A stretch of DNA of 64,000 nt from Paenibacillus durus (GTDB lineage: Bacteria; Bacillota; Bacilli; Paenibacillales; Paenibacillaceae): contig NZ_CP009288.1 of assembly GCF_000756615.1 (NCBI RefSeq), positions 4,464,001-4,528,000 of the forward strand, written 5' to 3'. A program made the translations under genes and the position numbers. Below the pieces are notes generated by a model. It made no database searches. It had not been told where the DNA came from and worked only from the letters and a program-made list of their open reading frames with translations. Positions 34,390 through 43,206 of the stretch are shown piece after piece (the stretch's first letter is position 1; every line of letters starts with the position of its first letter).

Positions 34390-35697
34390 TCATTGCGCGG
34401 CCGGTTCGCTGCCCGTTCCGCTCTTGGCTGGTACCGCCGGCTGCCCTTCCGCGTTCGCTTTTTCCGCTTGATGGCTGCTCCAATACAGATCGGCGATGGC
34501 GTCCGCCAGCACTTCGGAGGTTGCCTTAAGTTCAGCCTCGGTGCTGTCTATACCGCCTACCTCAATCAGGACGCTGTTCGGCGACATCGACTGGTTATAC
34601 TCCCCGTTATTGCCTCTGCCCGACGACTTGCCCCAGATGCCGCGGGAAAGACCGGGGTACTTATTCTCCAGCCGCTGGTGAATTTTATTGGCGAACTCCT
34701 CATTCTTCTTCCAGTTCTTGTTCGAACGGCCCAGAATAAAATACACCTGCGCGTAGCTCTTTCCGTCAATGACCGTAGTTGTCTTATCATGCCGCTGCGA
34801 GTCGCGGTGGATATCGATCAGCTCGGTCATCCCCGCATTTTCCGCCATCGCGGCTTTAACCGTCACCCGGGAATATTTATAGGAAAAATTCCAGTTGTAG
34901 TCGGCAACCTTGGTCGCATAATCCACTTCCGAATGGAAAGTGCCAATGCCCCGTTTCTCCAGCCTTTTAGTGATAAAGGACCCCACCAGCATTACATTTT
35001 TGGCAGGATTGGCGGAGTTCGGGCTATCGCTCTTCGTAGAGAGCAGCGGGTTATACGCTTCGCGCGGATGGGAATGATAGATCAAAATCCGCTTGACGCC
35101 CGTGTCCGAAGCTTCCGGACCATCTGCGGGAGAAGGCGCGGGAGCATCGCTATTCTCCGGCGGTTGCGTCCCTTGTGTGCCGCCGCTTTCTCCGGGAGTC
35201 GGCGCCGGCGTCGCTCCGGGTGCCGGCGTATCTGCCGCCGGCCCGTCCGTTCCCGGATGATAATCGGCCGGAGCACCCTCCGCGCCGCCGGAGCCTTTGC
35301 GCAGCAGCACGGCATCGTCTGCGGCCATGCCCGGCACTTCGCGGGATAGCAGGCTTTTCGGATCGCCAGGGTTCACGCTTGTCAGAAGCTGAAAGACGAA
35401 GCTTGTTACTTTCCCGCCTGACAGCGCGGACGGCTCCTTGGTATCCGGCAGATGCGGAACTTCCATTCCGAGCAGTTCCTTGAATATTCCGCCGGAGAGG
35501 GAAGCCGCGAGCCCCTTCATCGAAGGCAGCGGCGAATTATCCAGCTTCTCTCCGGCCATTCCTCCGGCTCCCAGCAGAATGAAGAAGACCAGGGAACCGC
35601 AGGCGAGCAGCAGCATCGTTCTTCCGAGCGCCAACGCGTCGAGCACTTTAGACCGTAAACGGCCGATGTTCCACAGATGAAACCATTTTCTATTCAT
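34390..35697 (-). CDS. spoIIP: Stage II sporulation protein P
   Basis: Peptidoglycan amidase/endopeptidase that acts with SpoIID and SpoIIM during forespore engulfment. It has 435 residues: an N-terminal membrane anchor (TMLLLACGSLVFFILLGAGG), a Pro/Ala/Gly-rich linker (about 150-215), then the amidase-like domain with IYHSHPREAYNPLL, IDIHRDSQRHDKTT and VLIEVGGIDST, which carry the expected zinc-binding His and Glu. The start at 35697 follows GAGGAGG by 11 bases; an in-frame start at 35736 lacks a site. It follows gpr as in Bacillus. Confidence 0.95.
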   Translation of the reverse strand: MNRKWFHLWNIGRLRSKVLDALALGRTMLLLACGSLVFFILLGAGGMAGEKLDNSPLPSMKGLAASLSGGIFKELLGMEVPHLPDTKEPSALSGGKVTSFVFQLLTSVNPGDPKSLLSREVPGMAADDAVLLRKGSGGAEGAPADYHPGTDGPAADTPAPGATPAPTPGESGGTQGTQPPENSDAPAPSPADGPEASDTGVKRILIYHSHPREAYNPLLSTKSDSPNSANPAKNVMLVGSFITKRLEKRGIGTFHSEVDYATKVADYNWNFSYKYSRVTVKAAMAENAGMTELIDIHRDSQRHDKTTTVIDGKSYAQVYFILGRSNKNWKKNEEFANKIHQRLENKYPGLSRGIWGKSSGRGNNGEYNQSMSPNSVLIEVGGIDSTEAELKATSEVLADAIADLYWSSHQAEKANAEGQPAVPAKSGTGSEPAAQ

Positions 35698-35952
35698 TAT
35701 TGTTATGTCCTCCTCAAGCTCGCTGTAATCTCTCATACTTCAAATCTATGAGTGAGAGAAAGACGATAGAACGAAAGGAAGAACAAAAAAAACCCGCAAA
35801 GATATAGAGTCTAAGCTTTAGAAGCATCCTTAGATTCATTGCGGAGAAACGAGACTTCTATATTAATGCAAACCGGCAAGAGGACAATCGGGACCTCCTC
35901 CCGGCTTGCGCCTGGTTAGTTCATCGTCTGCGCGCTTCAAGCGCGGTACGTG

Positions 35953-36954
35953 TCAGTGCGTATAAGCGCCAACGTTGCCTGGATCGACGGCGTCATGGAG
36001 CGCCGCATTCAGGCCGCCGGCCACGATGTTGGCGATATCTTCGATGAATTCGTCAATTTCCTTTGGTGTTACAATGAGGTCATGACCGAGCGGCTCAAGC
36101 ACCTCTTTGACCAGAGTCAGCCGCTCCTGTTCGGTGATGCTGTCCAGCAGCCCCATAATCTCCTTGCTGCGCCCGCCTTCACCGCCGAAGTGGCTTCTCA
36201 TCATTTCCAGCACATTACCGACAATTGTGGAGGCATAACATACCGTTGGGACGCCGATGGCGATACAGGGAACACCCAGCACCTCCCGCGTAAGTCCGCG
36301 CCGCTTGTTGCCGATGCCTGAGCCCGGGTGAATGCCGATGTCGGCAATCTGAATCGTCGTATTGACCCGTTCCAGCGAGCGGGAAGCGAGGGCATCTATA
36401 GCGATAATGGCATCCGGCTTCGTGCGATCGACAATCCCCTGAACAATCTCGCTGGATTCGATTCCGGTCAGCCCCAGTACACCGGGAGCGACAGCGCTGA
36501 CATTGCGGTATCCCGGAGATACCTGATCCGGCGTCAGTTCGTAAAATTGCCGGGTAACCAAAGCATTCTCCACCACAAGCGGTCCGAGCGAATCCGGAGT
36601 CACATTCCAGTTGCCAAGCCCGACAATAAGTACGGAGGCATTCTGGCCAATTCCGATCCGTCTCATAAAGCCTGCGAACTCACGGGCAAATGCGTCGGAC
36701 ACTTTCTGCTGAAGTCCTGTGTCTCCGCCCCGCAGTCCAGGGACTTCCAGGGTGACATAATTACCCATAACCCGCCCGATTCTCTGGGAAGCTTCATCGC
36801 TGCTGACGGCAAGCCGCGTAATTTTGATGCCGCCTAGCTCCTCCACTTCCTCATTCACCCCAGGAATCGGCATGTTATTCATGCCCTGGGCCATTTCCTT
36901 GGCTTCCAGCGCCAAGTCGGTACGCACTGAATAAAGCTGCAGATCCAGTTCCAT
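35953..36954 (-). CDS. gpr: Germination protease GPR
   Basis: A25-family aspartic-like protease that degrades small acid-soluble spore proteins during germination. It is made as a zymogen and self-cleaved. The 333 residues begin MELDLQLYSVRTDLALEAKE, typical of the pro-region and processing area. Conserved VGLGNWNVTPDSLGP, IIAIDALASRSLERVNTTIQ and GIHPGSGIGNKRRGLT follow. The ATG at 36954 follows GGAGGC. It diverges from rpsT and is upstream of spoIIP. Family knowledge predicts forespore (SigG) expression; I did not identify the promoter. Confidence 0.96.
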   Translation of the reverse strand: MELDLQLYSVRTDLALEAKEMAQGMNNMPIPGVNEEVEELGGIKITRLAVSSDEASQRIGRVMGNYVTLEVPGLRGGDTGLQQKVSDAFAREFAGFMRRIGIGQNASVLIVGLGNWNVTPDSLGPLVVENALVTRQFYELTPDQVSPGYRNVSAVAPGVLGLTGIESSEIVQGIVDRTKPDAIIAIDALASRSLERVNTTIQIADIGIHPGSGIGNKRRGLTREVLGVPCIAIGVPTVCYASTIVGNVLEMMRSHFGGEGGRSKEIMGLLDSITEQERLTLVKEVLEPLGHDLIVTPKEIDEFIEDIANIVAGGLNAALHDAVDPGNVGAYTH

Positions 36955-37047
36955 ATGTTATGAGCCTCCTATCCTTTTTAATAATAGTGTGCGGGAGGAG
37001 GGGCACGATTATACAATAATGAATGGAGAAATCACCCGGTTTGGTTG

Positions 37048-37076
37048 TTGCATTTTGCTATCACACATGCTAAACT
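37048..37076 (+). promoter_or_regulatory. Promoter of rpsT
   Basis: TTGCAT (37048-37053) is followed after 17 bases by TAAACT (37071-37076), 57 bases before the rpsT start. Confidence 0.5.
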
Positions 37077-37133
37077 ATTTTAAGTTGTGAATCATTTTGA
37101 TGATTTCCGAATGCCTTACAGGAGGTGAATGCA

Positions 37134-37406
37134 ATGCCAAACATTAAATCCGCGGTAAAACGCGTTAAGACAACGGAAAAACGCCGTGCGCTGAACGTTT
37201 CCCAAAAGTCCGCCCTTCGTACAGCTGTTAAAGCTGCCGACCTCGCGCTGGAAGGTACGGAAGTAGAAACTGCCAAAGCTACAATCCAAGCTGCTTCCAA
37301 GAAGCTGGACAAGGCCGTAACTAAAGGTCTGGTTCATAAAAATGCGGCTGCCCGCAAGAAATCCCGCTTGGCGAAGAAACTGAACGCTCTTTCCGCTCAG
37401 GGCTAA
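37134..37406 (+). CDS. rpsT: 30S ribosomal protein S20
   Basis: Small-subunit protein that binds 16S rRNA. It has 90 residues, beginning PNIKSAVKRVKTTEKRRALN after Met and ending KKSRLAKKLNAL, both standard for S20. The ATG at 37134 follows GGAGGTG by 6 bases. Single gene with its own terminator, divergent from gpr, as in Bacillus. Confidence 0.98.
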   Translation: MPNIKSAVKRVKTTEKRRALNVSQKSALRTAVKAADLALEGTEVETAKATIQAASKKLDKAVTKGLVHKNAAARKKSRLAKKLNALSAQG

Positions 37407-37431
37407 GAGCTTCTATATCGAGCAATTGAAG

Positions 37432-37468
37432 AACCTGACCGCTCCCGATGACGCGGTTCAGGTTTTTT
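37432..37468 (+). terminator. Rho-independent terminator of rpsT
   Basis: AACCTGA.CGC pairs with GCG.TTCAGGTT, followed by TTTTTTGTTTTT. Confidence 0.92.
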
Positions 37469-37541
37469 TGTTTTTCCTCCTACTCCCCGGTTCACAAATC
37501 CTTCACTGGACACAAGCGCATGGAAAATATATCCTCTAAAC

Positions 37542-37559
37542 ATACCGAACGTTTGGTAT
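37542..37559 (+). promoter_or_regulatory. Palindromic operator upstream of the TetR gene
   Basis: ATACCGAACGTTTGGTAT is an 18-bp inverted repeat with one mismatched pair, 25 bases before the TetR start codon. Size and place suit autoregulation by the downstream repressor. Confidence 0.65.
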
Positions 37560-37584
37560 CTCGATAAAAGGAGGCATTCCGGGT

Positions 37585-38178
37585 TTGACTTCTAAACAAC
37601 GCGCCTATGATCCAGCTCAAACCAAAGAAAGAATACTCTCTCACGCCAAAGCTCTTTTTTCGCAAAAAGGATACAAAGGGGTTTCCATCAGCGATATTTG
37701 CGCGGCAACGGGTCTTAGCAAAGGAAGCATCTACCATCACTTCAAGAATAAAGAGGATCTTTTTATCCATCTGGCCGAAGCTGCCTTCGTCGATTCCTGG
37801 AAAGACTGGGATGCCCGCTCCGCCCGGTTCTCTTCGGCGGTTGACAAGCTGTATGCTTACAGCGAGCTTTTTGCCGACAACGTGGATCTTTCGCTTACCA
37901 AAGCCGGCGAGGATTTTATCGCAACCACCGGGGCGGATTCAGAAGCAGTCCAGAAATTTGGAGCAATGATTACGGGCTATGTGCAGCGTTTCGAAGAAAT
38001 GATCCGGGAAGGAATCGAGCACGGAGAATTCAAGCAGCAGGATTCCGGAGAAATGGCTTTTGCCCTGCTGAGCTCTTATTCGGGATTGGCGAACAATACG
38101 CGCTTTCTGGATAAGGAAAATGTGAGACGGATGTACCGTAAAATGACGGAAATGCTGCTTGACGGCATTCGAAAATAG
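37585..38178 (+). CDS. TetR/AcrR family repressor
   Basis: A 197-residue regulator. The N-terminal helix-turn-helix is GVSISDICAATGLSKGSIYHHFKNKEDLF (positions about 33-61) and the helical ligand-binding domain follows. The start is TTG at 37585, 10 bases after AAAGGAGG. It overlaps no other gene but is followed after 13 bases by a glycosyltransferase, so the pair is an operon. An 18-bp palindrome in front suggests self-control. Ligand unknown. Confidence 0.9.
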   Translation: MTSKQRAYDPAQTKERILSHAKALFSQKGYKGVSISDICAATGLSKGSIYHHFKNKEDLFIHLAEAAFVDSWKDWDARSARFSSAVDKLYAYSELFADNVDLSLTKAGEDFIATTGADSEAVQKFGAMITGYVQRFEEMIREGIEHGEFKQQDSGEMAFALLSSYSGLANNTRFLDKENVRRMYRKMTEMLLDGIRK

Positions 38179-38191
38179 GAGATGATTCATA

Positions 38192-38953
38192 ATGGAAAAC
38201 CAAATGTTCACAGGGCCGGATGAAGCAGGAGAGATTCTCTTCTCCGTCCTGATTCCCGCGCATAACGAAGAAAAGTATATTACAAAATGCTTGGACTCCA
38301 TTGCTGCCGCCTCGCAGAACTGCCCCGGCCAGGTTGAAGTTATCGTCATTCTGAACCGCTGCACCGACATGACGGAGGAAATCGCCCGCTCGTATAACTG
38401 CGTCATTGTCCACGACGACCGCAAAAATTTATCGCAAATTCGAAACAGCGGCGCAGCAGCAGCCAGAGGAGAAATCATTGTGACGATCGACGCCGATAGC
38501 CGGATGACGGCTAACATGCTCTCCGAAATCGAGTGGCATCTGTCCGGGGGAAAATACATCGGCGGCGGCACAACAGGTAGATTCGAGCGGATGAGCCTGG
38601 GTATCGTCGTATCCGCACTGGCGCTCATCGTGCCGATGGCGATCAAATACGGAGCGATCTCGGTCGGTATTTTCTGGTGCCGCAAGAGCGACTTCGACGC
38701 CATCGGCGGTTTTAATGAAGAGATGCTGATGTCCGAGGATGCCGATTTTGCCTGGCGGCTCAAAGCTCACGGAAAGCGCTCCGGGAAAAAATACGGCACA
38801 CTGACCAAAGCGTACATGATTACCTCCTGCCGAAAGTTCGATAAAGAAGGAGACTGGTATCTTATCAAGCATCCGGGGATGATTCTCGCTTACCTGAAGG
38901 GAACCGACCACCGGCATGCCGATAAAGCCTATTACGAGAATCATGGAAGATAG
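38192..38953 (+). CDS. Family 2 glycosyltransferase
   Basis: GT-A fold enzyme of 253 residues: FSVLIPAHNEEKYITKCLDS near the N-terminus, the DxD-type metal motif IDADSRM about residue 100, and the acceptor-side FNEEMLMSEDADFAWRLKAHG. One hydrophobic stretch (SLGIVVSALALIVPMAIKYG) may associate with the membrane. No other envelope genes are nearby, so the acceptor is unknown. It is co-transcribed with the TetR gene, which may control it. Confidence 0.87.
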   Translation: MENQMFTGPDEAGEILFSVLIPAHNEEKYITKCLDSIAAASQNCPGQVEVIVILNRCTDMTEEIARSYNCVIVHDDRKNLSQIRNSGAAAARGEIIVTIDADSRMTANMLSEIEWHLSGGKYIGGGTTGRFERMSLGIVVSALALIVPMAIKYGAISVGIFWCRKSDFDAIGGFNEEMLMSEDADFAWRLKAHGKRSGKKYGTLTKAYMITSCRKFDKEGDWYLIKHPGMILAYLKGTDHRHADKAYYENHGR

Positions 38954-38967
38954 TATACATAGAATAC

Positions 38968-39999
38968 CTATACCGGTCTTCCGGCGCCAAGCCGCAGCAT
39001 GAACAGCTCCAGCCCCAGCACCTTGTCAATTCTTCCTGTCTTCATCTGGTAATCCAAATCGGCCAGGCTGCTCAAAATCTCTCTCAGCTGTACTCCACCG
39101 AACTTGCGTGCCTGCTCTCCTGCCAGCTTGACGGCATAGGGATGAAGGCCGAGCTGGGAGGCAATCTGACCTTGGGAATAGCTCTGGGCCGACAAATCCT
39201 TGACCTGCAAAATAATCCGGAACTGCCGCGTGATCAGCGCGGCAATCTTGATTGGCTCCTCCCGCTGCTTGAGCAACTCATGCAGCATTCCCACCGCCTT
39301 ATCCAGACGCAGATTCGCGAGTTCCTCCACCAAGGTGAAGACGTTCTGCTCCGTTCCGCGCGGCACCAGACTCTCCACAGCAGCGGTATCCACCGTTCCA
39401 CCGTTTCCAGCGAACAGACACAGCTTGTCCATCTCTGCCGTCAGCCCTTGAAGCCCCGTACCGGCGCAGGCGATAAGCGCCTCTGCCGCCCCCGGCGCGG
39501 CGGTGCAGCCGCGATCCAGGATGCCTTTTTCCACCCAGCGGAGCAGTTCCTCCGCACCCAGCGGATTAAACGGCAGCACGGTGCCGGCCGATTTCAGCGC
39601 TTTAACGATTTTTTTGCGCTCATCCAGTTTATCGCTGTTGACCAGAAAGACGATTACGCTGAATTCAGCGGGACGCGTCAAATATTCTTGCAGGAGATCA
39701 GCGCGGTGCTCCAGCTTGGCGTTATCCTTGCCTGCCGTGAACAGCGAGGCATCCCTTACAACCAGCAGCTTGCGGGGCACCATGAACGGTACAGTCTCCG
39801 CTTCCTCCACCACCGCCTGGATCGGCGTTTCGGACAGGTCGAAAGGAATCACCGCAAAATCACGGTCCTCCTTCGCAATCAGCTCGCTCTCCAAAAAAGC
39901 CGCAAATTCGTTCATCCGGAATTTTTCACTTCCATATAGACAATACACCGGAGAGAAATTCCCCTGCTTGATTTCCTTGGCCGCTGTCTTGGCATCCAC
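38968..39999 (-). CDS. holA: DNA polymerase III delta subunit
   Basis: Clamp-loader subunit that opens the sliding clamp. It has 343 residues, beginning MDAKTAAKEIKQGNFSPVYC with the degenerate nucleotide fold (CLYGSEKFRMNEFAAFLESE), the AAA-like middle domain and the C-terminal collar helices (LARQ-like QLREILSSLADLDYQMKTGR). The start is GTG at 39999, about 12 bases after AAAGGA. It converges on the glycosyltransferase with 14 bases between stops. In Bacillus it neighbours comEC; here 18 kb lie between. Confidence 0.95.
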   Translation of the reverse strand: MDAKTAAKEIKQGNFSPVYCLYGSEKFRMNEFAAFLESELIAKEDRDFAVIPFDLSETPIQAVVEEAETVPFMVPRKLLVVRDASLFTAGKDNAKLEHRADLLQEYLTRPAEFSVIVFLVNSDKLDERKKIVKALKSAGTVLPFNPLGAEELLRWVEKGILDRGCTAAPGAAEALIACAGTGLQGLTAEMDKLCLFAGNGGTVDTAAVESLVPRGTEQNVFTLVEELANLRLDKAVGMLHELLKQREEPIKIAALITRQFRIILQVKDLSAQSYSQGQIASQLGLHPYAVKLAGEQARKFGGVQLREILSSLADLDYQMKTGRIDKVLGLELFMLRLGAGRPV

Positions 40000-40305
40000 C
40001 TTTGCGCCACATCCTTTTTCAAATCTGCTCGATCATGAAGTTGTACGTTTCAATAGTTTAGCAAAAAACATTCCTGCGCGTAAATGGTCACCGAAAGCAG
40101 CAAAGCGGAGAAGCTTCGGCATAAGCAGCCAAAACCTCTCCGCCCTTACGCGGCTCATCTATATAAACGACGGTTCGGGAAGCTCTAGAAACTTCCTCAG
40201 CCGTCGGTCATACCGATGTTTTTGCGGGGGAATGCCGTTCCAATGCAATTCCTGTCCTCATGCTATATTGTATTCGGCAGCTCCGCAAAACGTGCCGACT
40301 TTTCA
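40000..40305. other. Intergenic stretch with two hairpins, no gene seen
   Basis: Two inverted repeats are visible: CCGAAAGC/GCTTCGG at 40092-40120 and the larger one listed at 40160-40206. No yqzM-like or other small gene, which in Bacillus sits between comEC and holA, could be found on either strand. Confidence 0.6.
40160..40206 (-). terminator. Terminator of the sigma/anti-sigma operon
   Basis: CGACGG pairs with CCGTCG, enclosing GGAAG/CTTCC. On the minus strand TTTATATAG follows, about 100 bases past the anti-sigma stop. Confidence 0.55.
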
Positions 40306-41547
40306 CTATTTTGTTGAAGTTCCCGGTGACGGCGGCGAGGACGCCGGCGCTGCCGAAGCCGATGGGGCAGCGCCAGGGTCCGCAGTCTCCTGCGGTACGG
40401 TATACGCGCCGCTAACCTCATTCCCGTCCGTCTTCATCACATACGTAAACTGCCGGCTGTCCTCCGACCATTTTCCTGAAACCCAGGTTCCTTCAATTGC
40501 AACCGTATCGACAGCCTGTCTTCCCTCTGAAGCCTCTGCTGCATCGCGGTAGATTACGAGCTGATTGCCTTCCACTACCGCCGTATACCGACGGTCGGGC
40601 GATGTCCAGGACGGGGAATCCGGCGACAACTCCGCAGGAGCCATATCCATAATTCCCATATCTCCGCCACTCGATTGCGGCGCCTGCAGCGTTTTATCCG
40701 ACATTATGGAATCACTCCGTTCACCGGCCTGATCGTCCGTACCCGTTTCCGGCGCCGCAGACGCATTGGCGGATGGCATGGGAGTTGCCGTCTGCTTGTT
40801 AGCGACTCGTCTATCCTTGCCCGGGTCGGTGCTTGCGGTCGGCGCTTCCGCACGGTCACTGCGCGCTTTCTCCGTAGGCTCGGCTGCATCTTGCTTCACG
40901 CCGCCACCCTTTGCAGCTTGCCCGCCATTCTTCGGTGAAGGGCTCTCCGGTGCAGCCAATGTTGACGTTCCGGCATCGGCTGGAGGGCTGTTCTCTTCGC
41001 TTCCCGCAAAGGGTTCGCCCGCCCCGCCAGAAGATTCCTCCGAGCCCGAATCCGCTCCGGCATCGTTCGCCGCCGAACTTGTATTCTCCTTAAAGCCGTT
41101 ATACCCAGAGGTGCTCTTCATCATATCGTCTACCTGCGCGCCCGGCAGCTTCTCCGGCATATTGAATATTGCAATGCCAAATATTACTGCGGCCGCGGCA
41201 GCCCCAATTCCGAAGCGGCCGGCCAGAGAGGAGTTCTGGCGGGCCTTGGCTCGTGACGCCTTGCGGCTCATCCGCGGAGAGTCCGTCTCTGCCGTGGATG
41301 GAGCCGCCGCCGCGGCCTTCTCCCGGTCGATGGCCTCAAGCTGCGGCAGAATCGAATCCACCAGACTGAAAGGGGGGCTGACGTCGGGGAGCTGCTCCAA
41401 TTCACTGGAGAGCGCGTTCAACCGTTCGAACAATTCCGCGCAGGAAGGGCAACCATCGATATGGCGGAACATTTCCAGACTTTCGTCCCGGCTCAAGTCA
41501 TGATCCAGATAACGATGCATCCATTCCATCACCTCCGCGCAGTTCAT
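40306..41547 (-). CDS. Zinc-finger anti-sigma factor with long extracytoplasmic region
   Basis: Membrane anti-sigma protein of 413 residues. The N-terminal ZAS/zf-HC2 domain carries HX3CX2C (H29, C33, C36 in FRHIDGCPSC) plus C3. One membrane helix is at about 112-130 (FGIGAAAAAVIFGIAIFNM). A long Ala/Ser/Gly/Pro-rich linker (130-310) follows, then a small beta domain (YTAVVEGNQLVIYRD) at the C-terminus. It overlaps the sigma gene by 4 bases (ATGA), showing translational coupling. By family knowledge it sequesters the sigma factor until regulated cleavage. Confidence 0.9.
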   Translation of the reverse strand: MNCAEVMEWMHRYLDHDLSRDESLEMFRHIDGCPSCAELFERLNALSSELEQLPDVSPPFSLVDSILPQLEAIDREKAAAAAPSTAETDSPRMSRKASRAKARQNSSLAGRFGIGAAAAAVIFGIAIFNMPEKLPGAQVDDMMKSTSGYNGFKENTSSAANDAGADSGSEESSGGAGEPFAGSEENSPPADAGTSTLAAPESPSPKNGGQAAKGGGVKQDAAEPTEKARSDRAEAPTASTDPGKDRRVANKQTATPMPSANASAAPETGTDDQAGERSDSIMSDKTLQAPQSSGGDMGIMDMAPAELSPDSPSWTSPDRRYTAVVEGNQLVIYRDAAEASEGRQAVDTVAIEGTWVSGKWSEDSRQFTYVMKTDGNEVSGAYTVPQETADPGAAPSASAAPASSPPSPGTSTK

Positions 41548-42092
41548 CCCGATACACCACCTTTCTGGTACTCCTGTAGTCTGTTTTGCAGCTGCTGCCT
41601 TGCCCTGAACAGGTAAGATTTCACCGTATTAAGCGGAAGGTCCAGACTTTCTGCAATCTCGTTGTAAGAAAAATCCTGCAAATAACGTAGTACAATAACC
41701 GTTCGATGATGCTCCGGCAGTTGTTCAATAGCTTCGCGGATGTCCTCCGCCAAATAACCCGAGAGAACTTCGCGTTCCACATTTTGCTTATCCTTGAATA
41801 CCATCTCATGCTCGTCGATCGAAACGGTCGGCTTCGTCCTTCTGAATTTATCTATACATATATTGGTCACGATCCGCTGAACCCATGTCTTGAACTGGGC
41901 CTTCTCTTCATAGGAGCCGATTTTGGTATAAATCCGGATCAAAGCCTCCTGCGAGGCGTCCAGCGCATCCTGTTCATTATGCAAAATGTAAAAGGCCGTC
42001 TTATACACCTGGCCTTCAATTTCTCGCAATAGGGTGATTAGAGCGTCGCGATCGCCCGATTGAGCGGCTCTGACGAGTCCCTGCTCCACCAC
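41544..42092 (-). CDS. ECF sigma factor, SigW-like
   Basis: A 182-residue sigma factor. Region 2 runs AFYILHNEQDALDASQEALIRIYTKI with the -10-binding helix and KTWVQRIVTNICIDKFRR. Region 4 runs LPEHHRTVIVLRYLQDFSYN with the -35 helix IAESLDLPLNTVKSYLFRAR. It resembles the SigW/RpoE group. The start is GTG at 42092, preceded by GGGGG at 7 bases. Operon with the overlapping zinc-finger anti-sigma gene. A clear autoregulated ECF promoter was not identified in 42093-42294. Confidence 0.92.
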   Translation of the reverse strand: MVEQGLVRAAQSGDRDALITLLREIEGQVYKTAFYILHNEQDALDASQEALIRIYTKIGSYEEKAQFKTWVQRIVTNICIDKFRRTKPTVSIDEHEMVFKDKQNVEREVLSGYLAEDIREAIEQLPEHHRTVIVLRYLQDFSYNEIAESLDLPLNTVKSYLFRARQQLQNRLQEYQKGGVSG

Positions 42093-42294
42093 GAAGGTTC
42101 CCCCTCTCTATGCAATCTTACTGACGCGCAAGATCGCGGAATTGTTGCAATCTGTAACATTATTTTTGTTGTCTCTAATGAAGCTTCTTCTCTCGGCACA
42201 CACTTTTCTAAGCATACAGGGAATGTTTGCGGCAATCAAACGTTCCGCCAGCCTAATTTTATTACAAATTTGACACATTGGTAAATTGGGGCAA

Positions 42295-42325
42295 GAAAAA
42301 AAGCCAACCCCAATTTCTGGTTGAC
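42295..42325 (-). terminator. Terminator of the damaged ABC importer operon
   Basis: On the minus strand GTCAACC pairs with GGTTGGC around nine bases, followed by seven T. It lies 66 bases past the permease stop. Confidence 0.85.
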
Positions 42326-42390
42326 TTCATCTATGAACAGCTGCTCCCGGCCATTTGACATGGTCGGAAGAAGTTCGTTTTTTGCGGTTG

Positions 42391-43206
42391 TTATTTTACG
42401 GAGCCCTGCATAACGCCCTGAATGATATATTTTTGCGCGAACAAGTAGATGATGACTACCGGGAAGATGCTGAGCACCAAGCTGGCCATCAGCGGGTCGT
42501 AATCCACGGTGTAGGTGCCATAGAAATTGAAAGTGGACAGTGGAAGCGTACGCTGCAGCGGATCGACGAGAACGAGTGACGGCAGCAGAAAGTCATTCCA
42601 CATTCAAGATGGTTATGGTCGCCGTCGTCGGCATCAGCACCGGAATACGATGCGGAAAAAGGTCTGGGTGGGCGTGCAGCCGTCAATCATCGCCGCCTCT
42701 TCCAGTTCCCTCGGTATACTCTTCACGAAGCCGTGGTAAATGAAGATCGCAAGCGAGCAGCCGAATCCGATATACATAAAAATCAGCGCCCATTTGTTGT
42801 TGAGCATGTTGAGTGATCCGTAAATTTTGACGAGCGGAATCATGATCGCCTGGAAAGGAATAATCATGGAAGCCACCATCAGCAAAAAGGTATATTGATT
42901 AAATTTCGTATCGTGCCGGACAAAATAATGCGCGGTCATTGCCGCAAACAAAGAGATAAACAGTACACTAAACAGCGTGATTATGACCGAGTTGGCAAAT
43001 GCGTGGAAGTAATTCATCTTGTCCAGCGCAATGGTGTAATTCGAGAACACGAAGCCTTTCGGCAGGGTAAGCGGGCTTGAGGTAATGTCCTTGTTCGCTT
43101 TCACCGAATTGAACAGCAGCAGCACGAACGGAATGATAAAGACGAACAAGATGACCGAGAGACCGATTACCGTCAGCCAGGAGGTTTGCTTTTTGAAGCG
43201 ATGCAT
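42391..43206 (-). pseudogene. Sugar ABC permease (MalG type) interrupted by frameshifts
   Basis: The reading begins MHRFKKQTSWLTVIGLSVIL and runs normally through the EAA motif ELEEAAMIDGCTPTQTFF to RIVF, then hits TGA at 42634. In the next frame the missing part PVLMPTTATITILNV is encoded, and from 42603 the first frame resumes as WNDFLLPSLVLVDPLQ to the normal end QGVMQGSVK. One base appears lost near 42645 and about 11 bases near 42607, where family members read NVMWIWNDF. The losses total 12, so the ends are in phase but the middle is not. Either a true lesion or a local assembly fault; if real, the importer is inactive. Confidence 0.85.

Noticed and set aside
42600..42650. Programmed frameshift or recoding in the sugar permease
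   Set aside because: Two separate shifts plus missing conserved residues (NVMWIWNDF) fit mutation or assembly error; no slippery site or stimulatory structure was seen.
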